From assembly GCA_036388475.1 (NCBI GenBank), contig DASVRT010000038.1, positions 1-64,000 of the forward strand: a stretch of 64,000 nucleotides of DNA, written 5' to 3'. Source of the stretch: JALZHR01 sp036388475. GTDB taxonomy: Bacteria; Acidobacteriota; Blastocatellia; Pyrinomonadales; Pyrinomonadaceae. Shown in pieces: positions 1 to 8,174 of this stretch. Position 1 is the stretch's first letter. Each line of letters opens with the position of its first letter. The notes beneath the pieces were generated by a model. The model worked only from the letters and a program-made list of their open reading frames with translations, was not told the origin of the DNA and ran no database searches. The position numbers and the translations under genes were made by a program.

Positions 1-196
1 CAAAACCGGCTACACCAACACAATTTACACCACTACTTTTTATTTTATATTTTATTTGGTAGACCTAAGCACCAATAAAATCTAAACGGCGATACAGGCG
101 GAAATAGTCCACGCGGAAATAATTTCAGTAAAGACCCTGGCGTCATTCATCCAATGTGTGATTGACAAACCTAAACAATCAGGAATGTTTAGATAT

Positions 197-814
197 ATGA
201 AAGCTCTACATAATCCACAATCTAATCGTCATTATTATATTCATGCTCACGCCTTAGTTGAAGAAGGTGTAAAAATAGGTCCGCGAACCAGAGTTTGGGC
301 TTTTGCACATATTCTTACGGGGGCGGTAATCGGTGAAGACTGTAATATATGCGACCACACTTTTATAGAGGGGAAAGTTGTTTTAGGCAACCGTGTGACG
401 GTTAAATGCGGAGTTTATCTTTGGGACGGCGTCATCGTCGAGGACGATGTTTTTATCGGTCCCGCCGCTGTTTTTACTAATGATTTAAAACCCCGCAGCC
501 GACAGGATTTCAAGCTCGTGCAAACATTATTGAAACAAGGCTGCAGTATCGGAGCCAACTCTACGATTGTCGGAGGAACGGTTATCGGCGCTTGGTCTTT
601 AATCGGAGCAGGAAGTATAGTAACAAAAGATGTTCCTGATTATGGAGTGGTTTGGGGAAATCCGGCGAAATTTCAATATTGGATGTGCAAGTGCACACGA
701 AAAATGGCTTTTGATAATTCAAGCGAATTCGTTTGTGAGTGCAGCGAAATCTATAAGTTCAACCCGAATACAAAAAAACCTGAACTTGTTGCTAAAGGAT
801 TATCAAATTGTTGA
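197..814 (+). CDS. Left-handed beta-helix acetyltransferase, FdtC/WbpD type (nucleotide-sugar N-acetyltransferase)
   Basis: Predicted to transfer an acetyl group from acetyl-CoA to a 3-amino group of a nucleotide-activated deoxysugar. The protein shows repeated hexapeptide turns (IGPRTRVWAF, IGEDCNICDH, LGNRVTVKCG) and the family's CDHTFIEGKV and GPAAVFTNDL segments, then a C-terminal turn VVWGNPAKF. The frame opens at GTG 158, but family members begin just before YYIHAHALVEE. ATG 197 (AGGA 13 bases upstream) or ATG 185 is therefore more likely; the start is uncertain. Neighbours are an fdtA remnant and an FdtB-like aminotransferase, which fits the dTDP-Fuc3NAc/Qui3NAc type of pathway. Base composition is clearly more AT-rich than the genes downstream, suggesting separate acquisition. 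Confidence 0.8.
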   Translation: MKALHNPQSNRHYYIHAHALVEEGVKIGPRTRVWAFAHILTGAVIGEDCNICDHTFIEGKVVLGNRVTVKCGVYLWDGVIVEDDVFIGPAAVFTNDLKPRSRQDFKLVQTLLKQGCSIGANSTIVGGTVIGAWSLIGAGSIVTKDVPDYGVVWGNPAKFQYWMCKCTRKMAFDNSSEFVCECSEIYKFNPNTKKPELVAKGLSNC

Positions 815-890
815 ATTACCTAAGATAACCGACCCGCGCGGGAATCTGAATCCGGATTTTCTCCAAGCGGCGCGGGAGGACAAACAGTGA
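789..890 (+). pseudogene. Internally deleted fdtA-like sugar 3,4-ketoisomerase remnant
   Basis: From TTG 789 the frame reads MLKDYQIVELPKITDPRGNL, which closely resembles the usual N-terminus of FdtA/WxcM-type dTDP-6-deoxyhexose ketoisomerases. After this the reading changes abruptly to PDFLQAAREDKQ and stops, giving 33 residues instead of about 130-140. The tail resembles the end of FdtA proteins (a YDEFL-like helix). Its stop overlaps the GTG of the next gene as GTGA, as expected for an intact fdtA-fdtB junction. Composition shifts from AT-rich to GC-rich near base 830, at the break. Inference: both ends of fdtA survive and the cupin core was lost by deletion or recombination. An assembly artefact cannot be excluded. 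Confidence 0.5.
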
Positions 891-2032
891 GAGTTCCGTT
901 TCTGGATTTAAAAGACGTCTATTCGGAAATCAAAAACGAATTGGACGCGGCATACGCGCGCGTAATGAGTTCCGGCTGGTATATTCTGGGCGCGGAAGTC
1001 GAAGCTTTCGAAAACGAATTTGCCGAATATTGCCAGGCAAAACACTGCATCGGCGTCGCCAACGGGCTGGACGCTCTGCATCTGATTCTGCGCGGCTACC
1101 GGATAGGCGAAGGCGACGAAGTCATCGTTCCGGCAAATACTTATATCGCCACGTGGCTCGCCGTTTCTTATGCGGGAGCGACGCCCGTGGCGGTCGAGCC
1201 CGACATTGAAACTTACAATCTCGACCCGCAGAAAATCGAAGCGGCAATCACGCCGAAAACCCGCGCGATAATGCCGGTTCATCTTTACGGTCAGCCCGCC
1301 GAAATGGACGCGATAAACGAAATCGCCCGCCGACACAATCTGAAGGTTATCGAAGACGCGGCGCAGGCGCAGGGCGCGCGTTATAAAAATCGTCCGACCG
1401 GCTCGCTCTCGGACGCCGCCGGATTCAGCTTTTATCCGGGCAAAAATCTCGGCGCTTTCGGCGACGCCGGAGCAATCACGACGAACGACGACGAATTGGC
1501 GGACGCCGTCAAACTTTTGAGAAATTACGGCTCGCGCGTGAAATATTACAACGAGGTGAAAGGCTACAATTCGCGCCTCGACCCGCTGCAAGCCGCTTTT
1601 CTGTCGGTCAAGCTCAGGCATCTGGACAAATGGAATGCGGCGCGGCAGAAGATTGCGCGAAAATATGTCGAAGGCTTGTCGGATTGCTCGAAAATCGTTT
1701 TGCCCGTTCTTCAGGAAGAAGCCGAATCGGTCTGGCACGTATTTGTCGTTCAATGCGCCGAGCGCGGCGCGCTGCAAAATTTTCTCAAACAGCGCGGCGT
1801 CGAAACGCTGATTCACTATCCCGTCCCGCCGCATCTGGCGCAAGCCTACCAGGACGATTTTTCCGAAAAGCCGAATTTCCCTCTCAGCGAAAAATTAGCC
1901 GGGACGGTTTTAAGCATACCTATCAGCCCGTATTTGACCGAAGCGGAGCAGGATTTTACGATAGAAACAGTTAAAGAATTCGACCGTTTGGAGTCGTCAC
2001 AGCATTTTTATGAGCACCGCACCGTTGGTTAG
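887..2032 (+). CDS. DegT/DnrJ/EryC1/StrS aminotransferase (FdtB-like)
   Basis: PLP-dependent aminotransferase expected to add an amino group to a 3- or 4-keto nucleotide sugar. The 381-residue length fits the family. Seen: N-terminal VPFLDLKDVY, the GVANGLDALHLILRG segment, VIVPANTYIAT, the cofactor segment VIEDAAQAQGA (about residue 160), and the Schiff-base lysine in FYPGKNLGAFGDAG (about residue 185). FdtB proteins share this pattern. It starts at GTG 887 with GGGAGGA just upstream and overlaps the fdtA remnant by four bases. Its 3' end overlaps the next glycosyltransferase by 23 bases, so it is part of the cluster transcript. Without a working ketoisomerase nearby its substrate is unclear. 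Confidence 0.9.
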   Translation: MRVPFLDLKDVYSEIKNELDAAYARVMSSGWYILGAEVEAFENEFAEYCQAKHCIGVANGLDALHLILRGYRIGEGDEVIVPANTYIATWLAVSYAGATPVAVEPDIETYNLDPQKIEAAITPKTRAIMPVHLYGQPAEMDAINEIARRHNLKVIEDAAQAQGARYKNRPTGSLSDAAGFSFYPGKNLGAFGDAGAITTNDDELADAVKLLRNYGSRVKYYNEVKGYNSRLDPLQAAFLSVKLRHLDKWNAARQKIARKYVEGLSDCSKIVLPVLQEEAESVWHVFVVQCAERGALQNFLKQRGVETLIHYPVPPHLAQAYQDDFSEKPNFPLSEKLAGTVLSIPISPYLTEAEQDFTIETVKEFDRLESSQHFYEHRTVG

Positions 2033-2987
2033 CATCTGCATTCCCTCTTACAATCACGCGCAATATTTACCCGCTACATTGAACAGCGCGCTGGCACAGA
2101 CTTATCCGAACATCGAAATTATCGTGCTGGACGACGGCTCGAAAGACGACAGTTTAGCGATTGCCAGAGACTACGAAGCCCGATTTCCCGCCCGCGTCAA
2201 ACTTTACACGCACGCCGGCGGCGCCAATCGCGGAATCTCGCGCACCGTCAACGCGGCTTTCGCTCATTCCGCAGGAAAATACTGGATGGGCTTGCCTTCC
2301 GACGACATTCTGTATCCCGATAAAATCGAAAAACAAGTCGCCTTTCTGGAAAAAAATCCCGAACTCGGATTCGTTTACTGCCGCGTCGACTATATCGATT
2401 CGGAAGGAAAAAAAGTTCCCGGCAGCTTCGGCAAAGACATTACCGCCGACGCCGACCCGCTCAAATCGATGATTCTGGAAAATCTTATTCCCGGAATGGC
2501 AATCTTAGCGCGGCGCGAGGCAATCGCGCGCGTCGGCGACCACGACGCGGATTTAATCTACAGCGACTGGGATTTCTGGGTGCGGCTTTTTTCGATGTAT
2601 AAAGGCGGTTTTATTCCCGAATCGCTTATCGGTTATCGCGTTCACGACTACAACACCAGCGTCGGAACGCCGCGCGCAGTGCAGGTCGGTCATATTCGTG
2701 ATTTTTACCTTAAATTATTACAGCACGTCGATACCGGATTGATAAACGAATCGTATCGGGAAATAATCGAAGAACAGGTAAAAAATTTACCGGCGCGCCA
2801 CGCCAGCTGGCTGATGATTGATTGTTATGACGCGCTCGGCGAGCGGCGGCGCAGGACGGCGTACCAGTTGTTAAAAGACGCTTTTCGGATTTCGCCCCGA
2901 TTCGTTTTGAACGGGCGGAGAGTCGGCTTGGTGCTGAAAAAAACGTTTTTCAGCTTGATGCCGCGCTCAAAAATGAAACAGAGTTAG
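2010..2987 (+). CDS. Glycosyltransferase family 2
   Basis: Cytoplasmic GT-A fold glycosyltransferase, probably adding one sugar to the lipid-linked repeat unit. Seen: PLVSICIPSYNHAQYL at the N-terminus, IIVLDDGSKDDS (the nucleotide-binding aspartates, about residues 38-48) and a LPSDD metal-binding motif at about residues 95-99. No membrane segment is obvious. It overlaps the aminotransferase upstream by 23 bases, implying translational coupling. Donor and acceptor cannot be read from the sequence. Confidence 0.88.
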   Translation: MSTAPLVSICIPSYNHAQYLPATLNSALAQTYPNIEIIVLDDGSKDDSLAIARDYEARFPARVKLYTHAGGANRGISRTVNAAFAHSAGKYWMGLPSDDILYPDKIEKQVAFLEKNPELGFVYCRVDYIDSEGKKVPGSFGKDITADADPLKSMILENLIPGMAILARREAIARVGDHDADLIYSDWDFWVRLFSMYKGGFIPESLIGYRVHDYNTSVGTPRAVQVGHIRDFYLKLLQHVDTGLINESYREIIEEQVKNLPARHASWLMIDCYDALGERRRRTAYQLLKDAFRISPRFVLNGRRVGLVLKKTFFSLMPRSKMKQS

Positions 2988-3075
2988 GCGATTTAAAAAT
3001 CGTCGTTAATGACAGCGATAAATTTTTGCGGGCAAAACTGGTATACTGAAAAGGCTTTATTTTGAGCTTCGAATT

Positions 3076-4029
3076 ATGAAAGAAAAAAACTCGCTCCCAT
3101 TGGTCAGCGTCATTATTCCCACTTTTAACCGTCGGCAATGGATTGGCGAATGTCTGGATTCGGTGATGAATCAGACGTATCCGAACATCGAGATTATCGT
3201 CGTTGACGACGCTTCGAGCGACGACACCGCCGAGTGGATTCAATCTCAGCCGCAATACGCAAAGGTTAAAGTCCGCGTGCAGCCGCAAAACGGCGGCGCG
3301 TCGGTGGCGCGAAACACGGGCATCGAAATTTCGAAGGGCGAGTTTATCGCCTTTATCGACAGCGACGATTTGCTGCTGCCGAAACACTGCGAAACCGCCG
3401 TCGAGACGTTTCGAAAATACCCGAAACTCGGTCTTTTCTGCTGCGATTCGACGATGATTGACGCGGACGGAAACGTTCTGTTCGACGGCAAAACGTGGAA
3501 CCAAACCTTAAGCGAGATAAAAAAATATCCTATAAAGACCGGCATTCGCCCGCTCGCCGACGTTTTTATGTTTCTGAACTGCTTTCCCGGTTTTACATTG
3601 CGACGCGAAGTTTTTGAAAATCTCGGCGGCTTCGTGCAGGAAATTTTTCCGGCGGACGACTGCGATTTGATGCTGCGCGTGGCGGGCAGCGATTATCAGG
3701 TTTTTTATTTTCACGAGCCTCTGTGCCTGCGCCGCGAGCACGACGGGCAATGTTCGGGCGTGGAAAATTCCGTGAAAACCTGTCAAAAGCTGATTGAGGC
3801 TTTAAACGGCGCAATCAAGCGCAATCCTGAAATACTTAAAAATAAAGCGGAAATCAATAAGAGAATAGCGGAAATCAATCTTGACCTGGGAATGAGCCAA
3901 ATGAAAGAAGGAAAAAACTCCGTCGGATTGAAAACTATTATTCAATCAGTCGCATCCAGCCCTCAACAATTCGGGACGCTAATGAAAATCGGTAAACGAA
4001 AATTAAAACATCTGTCTAAACTCAAATAA
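3076..4029 (+). CDS. Glycosyltransferase family 2
   Basis: Second GT2 enzyme of the locus, 317 residues. Seen: LVSVIIPTFNRRQWIG, IIVVDDASSDDT (residues about 40-50), GGASVARNTGI and the metal-binding AFIDSDD motif (about residues 92-98), which is the standard GT-A layout. The domain ends near residue 230; the remaining helical tail contains KNKAEINKRIAEINLDLG. An 88-bp spacer with a TATACT box separates it from the previous gene, so it may have an extra promoter. Sugar specificity is unknown. Confidence 0.88.
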   Translation: MKEKNSLPLVSVIIPTFNRRQWIGECLDSVMNQTYPNIEIIVVDDASSDDTAEWIQSQPQYAKVKVRVQPQNGGASVARNTGIEISKGEFIAFIDSDDLLLPKHCETAVETFRKYPKLGLFCCDSTMIDADGNVLFDGKTWNQTLSEIKKYPIKTGIRPLADVFMFLNCFPGFTLRREVFENLGGFVQEIFPADDCDLMLRVAGSDYQVFYFHEPLCLRREHDGQCSGVENSVKTCQKLIEALNGAIKRNPEILKNKAEINKRIAEINLDLGMSQMKEGKNSVGLKTIIQSVASSPQQFGTLMKIGKRKLKHLSKLK

Positions 4030-4089
4030 TAATTCCAAGAAAGTATATTATTGTTTTTTTTGCATTATTAAGAACCGTACTTCTCACTT

Positions 4090-4812
4090 ATGGTTATAGA
4101 AGATTATCAACATCCCGCTACTTATGTCTCAACGGGTAATCCCGCTGTGGATTTTCAGTATTCCGTCGAAGTCTTTGAAGCCGATTTAAGCAATTATCTG
4201 CCTCATAACAAAGAAACTCCTGTTTTAGATGTCGGCTGCGGTTGGGGACAGCTTCTCTGGTGGCTGCGAGAAAAAGGATACACGAACCTTCAAGGCATTG
4301 ATATTGGAAAGGCTCAGGAAGCGCACGGCGACTCGATAGGGCTTGATATTACTCGCGTGGAAGATTCAACGGATTTTTTGGAAAATCTGGATTCAAAGTA
4401 TGAACTTATAATAATGAATCATATAATTGAACATATGCCTGCCGCAGAAGGAATTAAAATGTTGAAAGCCGCTTATAAAGCTCTACGCCCGGGCGGACGA
4501 ATTATCGTGCAAACTCCTAATCTTTGCGCCATCGGGGCTAATTGCGGGCGTTATATTGAAATCACTCACGTCACGGGCTATACGGAGAGCAGTTTACACC
4601 AGATAGTAAATTTAGCCGGTTTTACCGACATAGAGCTTTTCGGAAGCAAGACCGCTTTTCGGTTAGCTCCGCGCCGGCTGGTATTACTAATGTTACAATT
4701 TATTTCAAGAGCGATTTGGCGAATTATGCTGTTGGCGGAATGGGGAACGGACGCCCCGAAGATTATTCAAAAGAATCTTTACGCGACAGGTATTAAACCG
4801 CCTCGGCGATAA
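4090..4812 (+). CDS. Class I SAM-dependent methyltransferase
   Basis: Rossmann-fold methyltransferase likely to act on a sugar or glycolipid intermediate. Motif I is VLDVGCGWGQLLWWL (about residues 45-59), followed by LQGIDIG (motif II acidic residue), LIIMNHIIEHMP (motif IV/V) and LRPGGRIIVQTPNL. 240 residues is normal for Methyltransf_11/23 proteins. Codon use and base composition are noticeably more AT-rich than the flanking genes, which suggests a separately acquired cassette. The 60-bp spacer upstream is also AT-rich. Confidence 0.85.
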   Translation: MVIEDYQHPATYVSTGNPAVDFQYSVEVFEADLSNYLPHNKETPVLDVGCGWGQLLWWLREKGYTNLQGIDIGKAQEAHGDSIGLDITRVEDSTDFLENLDSKYELIIMNHIIEHMPAAEGIKMLKAAYKALRPGGRIIVQTPNLCAIGANCGRYIEITHVTGYTESSLHQIVNLAGFTDIELFGSKTAFRLAPRRLVLLMLQFISRAIWRIMLLAEWGTDAPKIIQKNLYATGIKPPRR

Positions 4813-4856
4813 AGCTGATAAATAATATGTTCCTGCTAAAAGCAGAATAAGATTGT

Positions 4857-5459
4857 ATGCTGAGAAAAGTTTTGCGGAAGTTACGAAACCGTCTGACGCC
4901 CGAAAATGAACACACGGCGTTGTGGATGGCGCAAAACCCGCGTTACGGCGCGTTTGAAATCGGCGTCGGCACCTACGGAACGCCGAATATAGATTTTCAT
5001 AATGCGGGCGCTACTTTGAAAATCGGAAACTACTGCTCGATTGCGCCGCGCGTGACTATCTTGCTCGGCGGCGAGCATCATCACGATTGGGTGAGCAATT
5101 ATCCTTTCAGTTTATTGCACGACGAAGCGCGGCATTTAAGCGGCTACCCGCTCACCAAAGGCGACGTCCGGATCGGCAACGACGTCTGGATAGGCTACGA
5201 AGCGTTGATTTTATCGGGCGTGAAAATCGGCGACGGCGCGGTCATCGCGGCGCGCAGCGTGGTCGCCAGAGACATCGAGCCTTATTCGATAGTCGGCGGC
5301 ACGCCCGCCAAACATCTGCGTTATCGTTTTTCGCCGGAGACAATCGAAGAGCTGCTCAAAATTGCCTGGTGGAACTGGTCTTTTGAAGAAATTCGCGCCG
5401 CCTGGCACCTGATTCAATCACCACAGGTTGAAGAATTCGTCTCAAAATATAAAAATTGA
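4857..5459 (+). CDS. Hexapeptide-repeat O-acetyltransferase (CatB/WbbJ type)
   Basis: Trimeric left-handed beta-helix acetyltransferase; the likely role is O-acetylation of a sugar in the polymer. Seen: LKIGNYCSIAPRVTILLGGEHHHDWVS, in which the histidine run after GGE (about residue 72) marks the xenobiotic/sugar O-acetyltransferase active site. This is followed by GNDVWIGYEALILSG and IGDGAVIAARSVVARDI, then VGGTPAKHLRYRF. 200 residues is typical. It lies 31 bp before the next glycosyltransferase in the same direction. Confidence 0.87.
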   Translation: MLRKVLRKLRNRLTPENEHTALWMAQNPRYGAFEIGVGTYGTPNIDFHNAGATLKIGNYCSIAPRVTILLGGEHHHDWVSNYPFSLLHDEARHLSGYPLTKGDVRIGNDVWIGYEALILSGVKIGDGAVIAARSVVARDIEPYSIVGGTPAKHLRYRFSPETIEELLKIAWWNWSFEEIRAAWHLIQSPQVEEFVSKYKN

Positions 5460-5490
5460 TTTTTAGCAAGCGGGGGAATACTCATAAAAA

Positions 5491-6630
5491 ATGCGAATTT
5501 GTTATTTTGCAGACGGGCGCTCGGTTCACACCAAACGCTGGATAAGCTTTTTTGTCGGGCGCGGTTACGCGATGCACCTGATTTCATTCAAGCCGATGGA
5601 CGAGCGGCAAACGGCGGAAATGGAAGAAATCGGCGTCCGCTGTCACGGTCACGTCGGCGATTTTCATTTGAAAAAATTCTGGCTGACGCTGAAAGATTTG
5701 CAGAAAGTGCGGCGCGTTTTGAAAAAAGAAAAAATCGACATTCTGCATTCGCATTTTCTCGGCACAAATACGTGGTTTGCCACCGTCTCGATGTTTCGCC
5801 CGCATATTATCAGCGTCATGGGCGGCGACGTGAAGGGCGAAAGCTGGCAGCCGAACTCGAATATTCAGGAGCGAATGCTGACGCCGCTGGCGTTGGAAAA
5901 GGCTGACGCGGTGACGGTCTGGTCAAACAATATCGGCAAAATCGTCAGCCGTTACCGCAGGAAAACGCCGGTTTTCGAATGGGTTCACGGCGGCATCGAT
6001 TTACAGAAATTCAAGCCTGCGCCAAAGCCGGAATACCTTTTGGAAAGGCTGGAAATTCCCGGCGGCAGCCCGGTAGTTTTCAGCCCGCGGCTGGTCAGGC
6101 GTTTATACAACATCGACCAGGTCGCGCGCGCGGCGGGAATCGTTTGTGATAAACTGCCGGATACGTATTTTATAATTGCTCTGCCGACGATGATTCTGGA
6201 CGAGGAATACACCGAAGAAATAAAAAAGATTTTCGCGGAGAATTCCGCCGGTGAAAGAGTGCGTTTTGTCTCGACCATTCCGCACCACGAAATCGCGGAT
6301 TATTTTCGTCTGGCGGATGTCACGGTTTCCATCCCGAGCACGGACGGCACGCCGATGAGCGTTCTGGAATCGATGGCTTGCGGCACGCCCGCCGTGATCG
6401 GCGACCTTTCCGATTACGACGCGGATTATTTCGAAAACGAAAAAACCGTTTTGACGGTCGATGTCGATAACCCGCAGTCGATTGCCGAAGCCGTCCTGCG
6501 TTTTCTGAACGAGCCGGATTTTGCCGCGAAAGTCTCCGATGAAGCCTACGGGCGCGTTCAGGAAAGCGGCAGCTACGAATTTCAGATGAGTAAAATGGAG
6601 CGGATTTACCAGCGATTGATGAAAAAATGA
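5491..6630 (+). CDS. Glycosyltransferase family 4
   Basis: GT-B retaining glycosyltransferase of 379 residues. The N-terminal half begins MRICYFADGRSVHTKRW, and the C-terminal half shows VVFSPRLVRRLYNID, RVRFVSTIPHHEIADYFRLADV and SIPSTDGTPMSVLESMACGTPAV. The last is the E-x7-E nucleotide-sugar motif of GT4. The 3' end overlaps the next methyltransferase by four bases (ATGA), so the two are translationally coupled. Substrate unknown. Confidence 0.88.
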   Translation: MRICYFADGRSVHTKRWISFFVGRGYAMHLISFKPMDERQTAEMEEIGVRCHGHVGDFHLKKFWLTLKDLQKVRRVLKKEKIDILHSHFLGTNTWFATVSMFRPHIISVMGGDVKGESWQPNSNIQERMLTPLALEKADAVTVWSNNIGKIVSRYRRKTPVFEWVHGGIDLQKFKPAPKPEYLLERLEIPGGSPVVFSPRLVRRLYNIDQVARAAGIVCDKLPDTYFIIALPTMILDEEYTEEIKKIFAENSAGERVRFVSTIPHHEIADYFRLADVTVSIPSTDGTPMSVLESMACGTPAVIGDLSDYDADYFENEKTVLTVDVDNPQSIAEAVLRFLNEPDFAAKVSDEAYGRVQESGSYEFQMSKMERIYQRLMKK

Positions 6631-7298
6631 CGAGTCTCATCAAAAGAACAAAAGCCTTGGTCGCCGCGCCGCCCGTCCCGTTTCTGGTCACGGCGCACAC
6701 GCAGAACCGTCTGCTCGAAATGATTGATTCGATGCCGCCGGACGCCGTTATTTTAAATGTCGGCGCGGGATTTACGAATTACGGCGAGCGAGTTATCAAT
6801 CTCGACATTTTCGATTCGGGCACGACGACCGTTATCGCCTCCGGTTTGGAGCTTCCCTTCGATGATGGAATAGCCGATTTGATTATTTTGCAGGGCGTTC
6901 TGGAACACGTCGTCGATGCCGATAAAACTCTGGAAGAATGTTTTCGCGTGATGAAAAAAGGCGCGCTCTTTTATACCGAGATGCCTTTTATGCAGCCTTA
7001 TCACGAATCGCCGATTGATTTGCGGCGCTGCACGCGTCCCGGCTTGCCCGTGCTTTGCCAGCCGCTCGAAGAGGTCGAAACCGGCATTCACATCGGACCG
7101 GCTTCGACGCTGACGTGGATAGTTCGGGAAATTCTGGCGGGCGTTTTGTCCGGCGGCAACGAGTGGCTTTATCCGCGCGTCAACAGCCTCGTCGGCTGGG
7201 TCGTTTTTCCCTTCAAATATCTGGACTACTGGCTGGAGAAAAAGCCGTATCTGCATCGCATTGCCAGCTCGATTTATTATATCGGAAGGAAAACTTAA
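6627..7298 (+). CDS. Class I SAM-dependent methyltransferase
   Basis: Methyltransf_11-like protein of 223 residues. Motif I is AVILNVGAGFTNYG (degenerate but recognisable), followed by VINLDIF, LPFDDGIADLIILQGVLEHV (motif IV) and VMKKGALFYTEMPFMQPYH. It starts in an ATGA overlap with the upstream GT4 and is followed after three bases by another methyltransferase, so these are co-translated. It is one of several methyltransferases in the locus; a sugar or lipid-linked intermediate is the plausible substrate. Confidence 0.8.
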   Translation: MTSLIKRTKALVAAPPVPFLVTAHTQNRLLEMIDSMPPDAVILNVGAGFTNYGERVINLDIFDSGTTTVIASGLELPFDDGIADLIILQGVLEHVVDADKTLEECFRVMKKGALFYTEMPFMQPYHESPIDLRRCTRPGLPVLCQPLEEVETGIHIGPASTLTWIVREILAGVLSGGNEWLYPRVNSLVGWVVFPFKYLDYWLEKKPYLHRIASSIYYIGRKT

Positions 7299-7301
7299 CG
7301 G

Positions 7302-8174
7302 ATGAGTTCTTACTGCCCGCTTTGCAATACAACCGATTCGGAAGCATCGTGGCTCGGCGCGACGCAGTATCGTGAAAAAAAGTACGATTACCTGCAATGC
7401 GCCGAATGCGATTCCCTGTATTGCTCGCCGATGCCGGACGCAGAAACGCTCGCGCTGATGTACGGCGACGATTACGAGCAGTTTCTCTCGGTCGAATCGT
7501 GTCACAGCGGCGACGACGGCATCCGCCAGGTCATCGAATATTTAAAAACGTGCGAAAAAGGCGTTTTCTTTGATTACGCGTGCGGCGCGGGCGTCCTGCT
7601 CAGCGAGGTGGCGAAAATCGGCTGGGACGTTATCGGTCTTGAGCTGAACGTGACGACGGCGGAAAAATACAGCCGCCTGCACAATATAAAAATCATCTCG
7701 GATTTAAAGGATTTGCCGGAAAATTTTCGCGCCGACGTCATTCATCTGGGCGACGTTTTGGAACATTTAACCGACGTCAACAGCCAGTTCCCTTCCATTC
7801 TCAATTTATTGAAGGAAAACGGTTTAGTCATCGCGCAAGGTCCGCTCGAAGCCAACATCAATCTGTTTTTTCTCGGCGTCAAGCTGACCCGAATCCTGCG
7901 CCGCGCGCCGATTTCCGAAATGCCGCCGTATCACGTCAGTCTGGCGACGGTCGAAGGACAGCGGAAATTTTTCAAGCGCTTCAAACTGAAAGAAATGATA
8001 TTCGAAGTTTTCGAGACTTCGCATCCCGCGCCCGAGCGAATCGCGTTGGCGGACTTGAAAGACATTCGAAAAAGCGCGTTTTTTCTGCTCCGCAAAGTTT
8101 CGCAGACGGTTTCCGCCGTTTTTCCCAAAACGATGGGAAATCGTTATTTTTATGTCGGCAGCAAGGGCAAATAA
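7302..8174 (+). CDS. SAM-dependent methyltransferase with N-terminal zinc-ribbon-like motif
   Basis: 290-residue methyltransferase. The N-terminus carries CPLCNTT and then CAECDSLYCSPMP (CxxC pairs), typical of the sugar C-methyltransferase/Methyltransf_23 group that carries a small zinc-binding module. Then follow FFDYACGAGVLLSEVA (motif I), VIGLELN, ADVIHLGDVLEHL (motif IV) and VIAQGPLEANIN. The paralog at 20132 has the same architecture. The 3' end overlaps the next GT4 by 23 bases. Possible alternatives are N- or O-methylation of an amino sugar. Confidence 0.83.
   Translation: MSSYCPLCNTTDSEASWLGATQYREKKYDYLQCAECDSLYCSPMPDAETLALMYGDDYEQFLSVESCHSGDDGIRQVIEYLKTCEKGVFFDYACGAGVLLSEVAKIGWDVIGLELNVTTAEKYSRLHNIKIISDLKDLPENFRADVIHLGDVLEHLTDVNSQFPSILNLLKENGLVIAQGPLEANINLFFLGVKLTRILRRAPISEMPPYHVSLATVEGQRKFFKRFKLKEMIFEVFETSHPAPERIALADLKDIRKSAFFLLRKVSQTVSAVFPKTMGNRYFYVGSKGK

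Noticed and set aside
908..1843. Long minus-strand frame opposite the aminotransferase
   Set aside because: Antisense shadow in GC-rich DNA; the plus strand encodes a complete PLP aminotransferase.
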